From contig AP025252.1 of assembly GCA_016865505.2 (NCBI GenBank), positions 5,106,137 through 5,170,136 of the forward strand: a stretch of 64,000 nucleotides of DNA, read 5' to 3'. Shown in pieces: positions 60,115 through 64,000 of the stretch (position 1 is the stretch's first letter; the number at the start of each line of letters is the position of its first letter). Under the pieces are notes generated by a model. That model ran no database searches and was not told where the DNA came from. It saw only the letters and a list, made by a program, of their open reading frames with translations. A program made the translations under genes and the position numbers. This stretch comes from Bryobacterales bacterium F-183. GTDB taxonomy: Bacteria > Acidobacteriota > Terriglobia > Bryobacterales > Bryobacteraceae.

Positions 60115-62049
60115 TTACGGCACCAATACCTGTTCTTCGATCCGTACCAAACCGTTGTCGGTCCCCGCGTAGACGATGCCGTTTTGGACGGCTACCGCGG
60201 TGACATTGAGAGAAGGCAAACCGTCGCGCACAAAGTGCCAGCGGTTGTTGGACTTGTTCCAGACGGCGAGTCCTTTGCCGAGGGTCCCGGCATAGGCGCC
60301 ACGGGGGCTGGCGGCCATCGCGTTGGGGTTGACCTCGAAGCCGCGCACATTGGGCTGCGTGAGGTCTGGAAAGCTTTGCCATGTGCCGTCGGGTCCAAAG
60401 GCGAGGACACCCGCGCCGTACGTACCGACCAAGCAACTTGTGCCTGTGTCCGCGATGGCGGTGATCCAGTTGTGGCCGAGCGTGGAGTTGGCTGTGGTGT
60501 AGCTGGCTTTGACCAAGCCGCCTTCGATGGCGGAGAGTCCACCGAGGGTGCCCGCAAGGAGCTTGCCGTGGCACTGGCCGAGCGCGTATACGTGATTGTT
60601 CACGAGGCCGTGAAAGGCATAGATGCTGGAGGCCTCGCCGCGTGCTTCCAGAAACGTTACGCCGCCGGGGGTGGAGACGGTTAAGCCTGCGCCGCTGGGC
60701 CGCAGCAAAATGTCGGTAGCGTGATTCGCGATCAATCCATCCGCCTTGCGCATGACCCTTTGGATTTGTCCCCCTGCATCGAGGAATGCAAGTCCATTGC
60801 CAGTGGCCACGACGGTGCGCAGATTGTCGCGATCGTGCACGATGCGGTTGACGCAGAAGACGGTGTCGTCCTCGACGTGTCGCGCGGTGGATGTACCGTC
60901 GGCGGTGTCGAGGATGTCGAGTCCACGGTCAAAGTAGCCGATCCAGAGCCTGCGTCCGCCGTCTTCGGGAGCCAGCGCGGCGATGTTGCCATCGGCGAGC
61001 CTCGATTCGGGAGCGCGAAGGAGTTCCTCGTCGCTGCCCGAGAGCAGGCGAGTGGGCGTAAGCACCATTTCACGGCCATTTGGCGTGAAAAACACCTTGC
61101 GGATCTCACCTTGGGCAAGCGCTTCGGTCTGGCGGCGGAAGGGCTTGGGCGCACGCTGTTCCAGCGGGACTTCCAGCAGGCCGTCTTCCAGGGTGCCGAC
61201 GAGCAGGGTGTTCTTGCGCAGCGCGATGGTAGAGACAAACTGTCCGGCGGCGAGTTGGCGTTGGAACGTACCGTCGCGAAACTCGGCGATGCCCAACGGG
61301 GTGCCGACCCAGACACGAGCGCCGTCTATTTCGATACACAGAATGCGCTTGTCGGGTACTGGGGTGACGGGTTGCAGTTGGCCTGCGCGATAGCGGAACA
61401 AGCCTTGATCGAGGGTGCCGATCCAAAGGTCGGACTCATCGGTGCCGGCGATGGCGGTGACGCGTTTGTTGCGGAGAAGGTCCTGCAGGGGGGCAAGACC
61501 GCGGGCGTCATGCGCGAGGAGTCCTGCACGATCCGTGCCGAGAAGGACACGGCCGTTGCTCAGGATATGCAGGGACAGCAGCTTTTGATCGCCGATGGCC
61601 ACTTGGCGCCAGCTGTCGCCATCGAAGGCGAGGTAGCCGGCGTGTTGGGTGGCGACGAGAAGTTCGGGTCGCGCGGCGCCGGCGGGTGTACCGGTGCGAA
61701 GTGCAATCAAGGCGGACGGCGGCAGTTCAAATCCGGCGCGATAGGACGCGATCTTCGAACCGTCACGGTACTGGGTGAGTTCAGAGGAACTGAGCACAAA
61801 GAGGTCGCCACCGAAGAGCGCGGCGTCGACGTAGCCGGAGGCGGCGCCGCCGATCCAGGAAAATCCGGAAGGCGCGCGACGATCGAGTGCGGCGGCGGTG
61901 AAGGTTATGGTGCCGTTGGCGGCCACATCGCGGGAGGCGGCGTCGAGCGCATCGCCCGCGCGGGTTATGGATCGCGCTGCGAATACCAGGGCGAGCGTGC
62001 ATACGGCGACCGCTCCACCAATCATCCACAACCGCTTGTTCTTGCTCAT
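60115..62049 (-). CDS. Membrane-anchored two-component-regulator-type beta-propeller protein
   Basis: The 644-residue protein has an N-terminal helix (LWMIGGAVAVCTLALVFAA, residues 7-25) and then repeated four-stranded blades of the Reg_prop kind: ESDLWIGTLDQGLFRYRAG, GARVWVGTPLGIAEFRDG, NGIVYAGTDNGLVRIEE. These are the extracellular sensor modules of hybrid two-component systems, but here no kinase or DNA-binding domain is attached. It is the first gene of the envelope operon, with 98 bases to the MATE gene upstream; the rest follows with tiny gaps or overlaps. Likely a sensor or adaptor. Confidence 0.85.
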   Translation of the reverse strand: MSKNKRLWMIGGAVAVCTLALVFAARSITRAGDALDAASRDVAANGTITFTAAALDRRAPSGFSWIGGAASGYVDAALFGGDLFVLSSSELTQYRDGSKIASYRAGFELPPSALIALRTGTPAGAARPELLVATQHAGYLAFDGDSWRQVAIGDQKLLSLHILSNGRVLLGTDRAGLLAHDARGLAPLQDLLRNKRVTAIAGTDESDLWIGTLDQGLFRYRAGQLQPVTPVPDKRILCIEIDGARVWVGTPLGIAEFRDGTFQRQLAAGQFVSTIALRKNTLLVGTLEDGLLEVPLEQRAPKPFRRQTEALAQGEIRKVFFTPNGREMVLTPTRLLSGSDEELLRAPESRLADGNIAALAPEDGGRRLWIGYFDRGLDILDTADGTSTARHVEDDTVFCVNRIVHDRDNLRTVVATGNGLAFLDAGGQIQRVMRKADGLIANHATDILLRPSGAGLTVSTPGGVTFLEARGEASSIYAFHGLVNNHVYALGQCHGKLLAGTLGGLSAIEGGLVKASYTTANSTLGHNWITAIADTGTSCLVGTYGAGVLAFGPDGTWQSFPDLTQPNVRGFEVNPNAMAASPRGAYAGTLGKGLAVWNKSNNRWHFVRDGLPSLNVTAVAVQNGIVYAGTDNGLVRIEEQVLVP

Positions 62050-62147
62050 GTGTCAGTTCTGCAAAATGTACAGGCAATTGGATTGCCGCGACGCCGCAGC
62101 CGCAGTACGGCCATACCTGTACTGGCGTAAAGCGCCGCGAAAACAGT

Positions 62148-63461
62148 TCACTTTTGACTGATTCGCCGGAAGACCACCATCGTGGCGTAGGCGAGGCCGA
62201 GGCCGTAGATCGCAAGGCCTGTGGCGATGGCGGCAAACACCGCGGTGACCGATCCACCAAAGGCAACCAGCGCCCAGCCGAGTGCCAGCGCGACACCGAG
62301 GCGGCCAAGGCTGAGGAAGAGAGGTATGTTGGCTTCTCCGGCACCCTGACAGGCGAAGTAGAGGATCATGCCGAGGCCTACGAGGGAATACAAAGGACCG
62401 ACGATGCGGAAGTAGCTGTAGCCGAGCTTGAGTACCTGCTGGTCTGTGGTGAAGATGCGTAGCCAGAGGCCGGGGAAGGCGGCAAGGATGAGTCCGCTGA
62501 CGCCCCAGGAAGCGGCGCCGATGAGAGCACCGGTACGGGCGACCTGTTTGGCTCGCGCCGGGTTCCCTGCCCCAACGGCGGCGCCGACCATAGAGATGAC
62601 GGCCGTGCCGAGGCCGAAGACGACGGGGATCAGGATGAACTCGAAGCGTGTGCCGAGTCCGAAGGCGGCGAGCGCGGTGGTACCGAAACGTCCGACGAGA
62701 CCGGTCATCACCATGAAGCCGAGGGTTCCGACAGCGGTGTTGACCGAGCTGGGCAGGCCGACGCGGAGGATTTCCCAAAACTGCGCGGTTTCAAAGTGGA
62801 AGCCGGTGAACGAGAGGCGCAGCGGGCTGCGGGCACTGAAGAGGCGTTGCAGCAGGACGAGTGAGCCGGCAGTGACATAGAGGATGACGGCGATGCCTGC
62901 GCCGGCGATGCCGAACGCGGGGAAGGGTCCGAGGCCGAAGATCAGCGAGGGGGACGCGATGACGATGATTAAGCCCCCGGCCGCGCCGACGATGGCGGGG
63001 TACGCGGGTTGGCCGAGGCCGCGGTAGATGCTCGAGAGCGTGTTGAAGATCCAGAGTACGACCACGCCGCGGAAGAAGGCGGCGGAGTAGGCGACCGAAG
63101 CGGCGAGGGTCTCGCCTTGGCCTCCCATGGCCTCATAAAGGTGGGAGCCTACCAGTTCCATGAGGATGGTGAAGAACAAACCAAAGGCGGCGCCGAGTGC
63201 GAGCGCGTGGATGGCGAGGGAGCGAGCTTTATTGAGGTCCTGCGCGCCGATGGAGCGGGCGATGGCTGAGGATACGCCGCCGCCGAGGCCCGCGCCCGAC
63301 ATAGCGGACATGAGCATCATCATCGGGTAGCAGAGGGAGGCTCCGGCGAGCGCGGTGGAACCGAGGCGGCCGACGAAGTACACTTCCGCAGTGTTCACCA
63401 GGCCTTGGATCACCATGACGGCGACCGTGGGGGCGCTCAGCTTCCAGAGGGTTGAGAGCAC
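62148..63461 (-). CDS. MATE-family efflux transporter
   Basis: The GTG at 63461 gives 437 residues with twelve helices: TLWKLSAPTVAVMVIQGLVN, LGGGVSSAIARSIGAQDLNKARS and GTAVISMVGAAVGAGNPARAK carry the conserved MATE pattern in both halves. The codons upstream of the GTG read ERIRLLLEGPV, a common MATE start, and the frame is open back to a TAA at 63519-63521 without ATG, GTG or TTG. A rare start (CTG at 63509 or 63476) is possible. MATE pumps export drugs or metabolites against sodium or protons. Substrate unknown. Confidence 0.92.
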   Translation of the reverse strand: MLSTLWKLSAPTVAVMVIQGLVNTAEVYFVGRLGSTALAGASLCYPMMMLMSAMSGAGLGGGVSSAIARSIGAQDLNKARSLAIHALALGAAFGLFFTILMELVGSHLYEAMGGQGETLAASVAYSAAFFRGVVVLWIFNTLSSIYRGLGQPAYPAIVGAAGGLIIVIASPSLIFGLGPFPAFGIAGAGIAVILYVTAGSLVLLQRLFSARSPLRLSFTGFHFETAQFWEILRVGLPSSVNTAVGTLGFMVMTGLVGRFGTTALAAFGLGTRFEFILIPVVFGLGTAVISMVGAAVGAGNPARAKQVARTGALIGAASWGVSGLILAAFPGLWLRIFTTDQQVLKLGYSYFRIVGPLYSLVGLGMILYFACQGAGEANIPLFLSLGRLGVALALGWALVAFGGSVTAVFAAIATGLAIYGLGLAYATMVVFRRISQK

Positions 63462-63525
63462 CGGGCCTTCGAGCAGTAGCCGGATGCGTTCCTGTTGAGA
63501 CGTCGACAGACCTTTAGTTTAGCGT

Positions 63526-64000
63526 TTATAACGCCATGTACGACTTCATCTGCTTGCTGATCATGATGACGGCGGGTCCTAGAGTGACCAGGATGACCGA
63601 GGGGAAGATCAGGAAGAAAACGGGGAAGATCAGCTTGACGCCCACTTTGCGTGCCGCTTCCTGCGCCTGCTGCTTAACGCGGATGCGGAGGTAGCGCGCG
63701 TGATTGCGCAAGGCTGGGCCAAGGCTGGTTCCAAAGCGGTCGGTATCGTTTAAGAGGTTCGCGAGTTTACGGAATTCGGAATCGCCACTGCGGTCGGCAA
63801 AGGCGCGTAGCGATTCGGTACGCGAGGTGTTGGCGCGCAGGTCGCCGTTGAGGGCGCTGAACTCGGCGGCGAGTTCCGGGTACGCCTTGCGGATGCCGCG
63901 GGCGGTTTCAAGCAGTGCGGCATCGAGCGACTGGCCGGCTTCGATGGAGAGCACCATGAGGTCGATTGCAGAGGGGAGGCCCGCGCGGAGGCGTTTGCGG
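63526..64000 (-). CDS. TadC/type II secretion F-domain protein (partial, start beyond window)
   Basis: The frame is open to the right edge, so the N-terminus is outside. The visible part has the T2SSF domain: AIDLMVLSIEAGQSLDAAL, FGTSLGPALRNHARYLRIR and QEAARKVGVKLIFPVFFLIFP, followed by a final helix and MKSYMAL. This is the second half of TadC, the membrane protein that helps assemble Flp/Tad pili. A Tad locus probably continues to the right. The stop is 65 bases from the MATE GTG. Confidence 0.9.
   Translation of the reverse strand, partial: RKRLRAGLPSAIDLMVLSIEAGQSLDAALLETARGIRKAYPELAAEFSALNGDLRANTSRTESLRAFADRSGDSEFRKLANLLNDTDRFGTSLGPALRNHARYLRIRVKQQAQEAARKVGVKLIFPVFFLIFPSVILVTLGPAVIMISKQMKSYMAL

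Noticed and set aside
60721-62130. 469-codon plus-strand frame opposite the propeller gene
   Set aside because: Gly/Val/Asp-rich shadow; the propeller blades on the other strand are clear.
1-64000. tRNA, rRNA, insertion sequence or phage genes
   Set aside because: I looked for TTCGA-type T-loops with an acceptor stem, terminal inverted repeats and transposase motifs and found none; a covariance-model search would be decisive.

Overview
The window is 64 kb of GC-rich, densely coding bacterial DNA. It most likely comes from an Acidobacteriota chromosome of the Solibacter/Bryobacter type. This rests on several features: a Solibacter-type C-terminal adhesion-like domain at the left edge, a DUF1549/DUF1553 plus DUF1501 pair, an Oar-like TonB receptor, a Ser/Thr kinase fused to a propeller, and many small secreted proteins of unknown function. 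I see no insertion sequence, prophage, CRISPR array, rRNA or tRNA. No gap between genes exceeds about 260 bases, so almost everything is coding. The assignment to a phylum is an inference from gene content.

Layout. 1-7.9 kb: end of a secreted TIGR03437-type protein and a proline-rich exported protein on the plus strand. Minus-strand metabolic genes follow (serine dehydratase, SDR epimerase, M20 peptidase, PhzF), then a MetE-like protein on the plus strand that converges on an AIM24 protein across a hairpin. 7.9-12.3 kb: secreted HExxH protein, DMT/GRP-type transporter, TPR protein. 12.3-19.1 kb: a minus-strand run of PQQ-propeller protein, small exported protein, YfhO-like membrane protein, Ser/Thr kinase and a lone nuoI. 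19.2-21.5 kb: TrmB-type regulator, tandem DUF507 protein, and a zeta-toxin-like kinase with a small partner. 21.5-27.4 kb: membrane protein, TPR protein, MFS transporter, VOC protein, DUF1080 protein and APC permease, all minus strand. 27.4-31 kb: DUF58 protein, TonB receptor, macrodomain. 31-37.3 kb: biotin carrier and biotin carboxylase, unknown protein, pyruvate kinase, degenerate GGDEF protein, phosphoesterase. 37.4-48.2 kb: DUF1549/DUF1501 pair, RRM protein, Oar-like receptor, MFS transporter, Crp regulator with a strong -10 box and an overlooked 35-residue membrane peptide convergent with it, LarA-type racemase, DinB.

48.2-62.0 kb is the most unusual part. It is a tightly packed six-gene minus-strand operon, in transcription order: beta-propeller protein, VIT/VWA protein, a 2166-residue cysteine-free TPR protein, a DUF3352-like protein, a minimal penicillin-binding transpeptidase and a SpoIID-type lytic transglycosylase. 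It joins two peptidoglycan-active enzymes to large exported scaffold proteins, and I propose it as a candidate cell-envelope machine. The right edge holds a MATE transporter and the end of a TadC-type pilus assembly gene.

Start codons were re-chosen wherever the longest open frame reached past the natural N-terminus. At nucleotide level the tetramer GTAC looks about three times over-represented in two hand-counted stretches, which deserves a genome-wide count.
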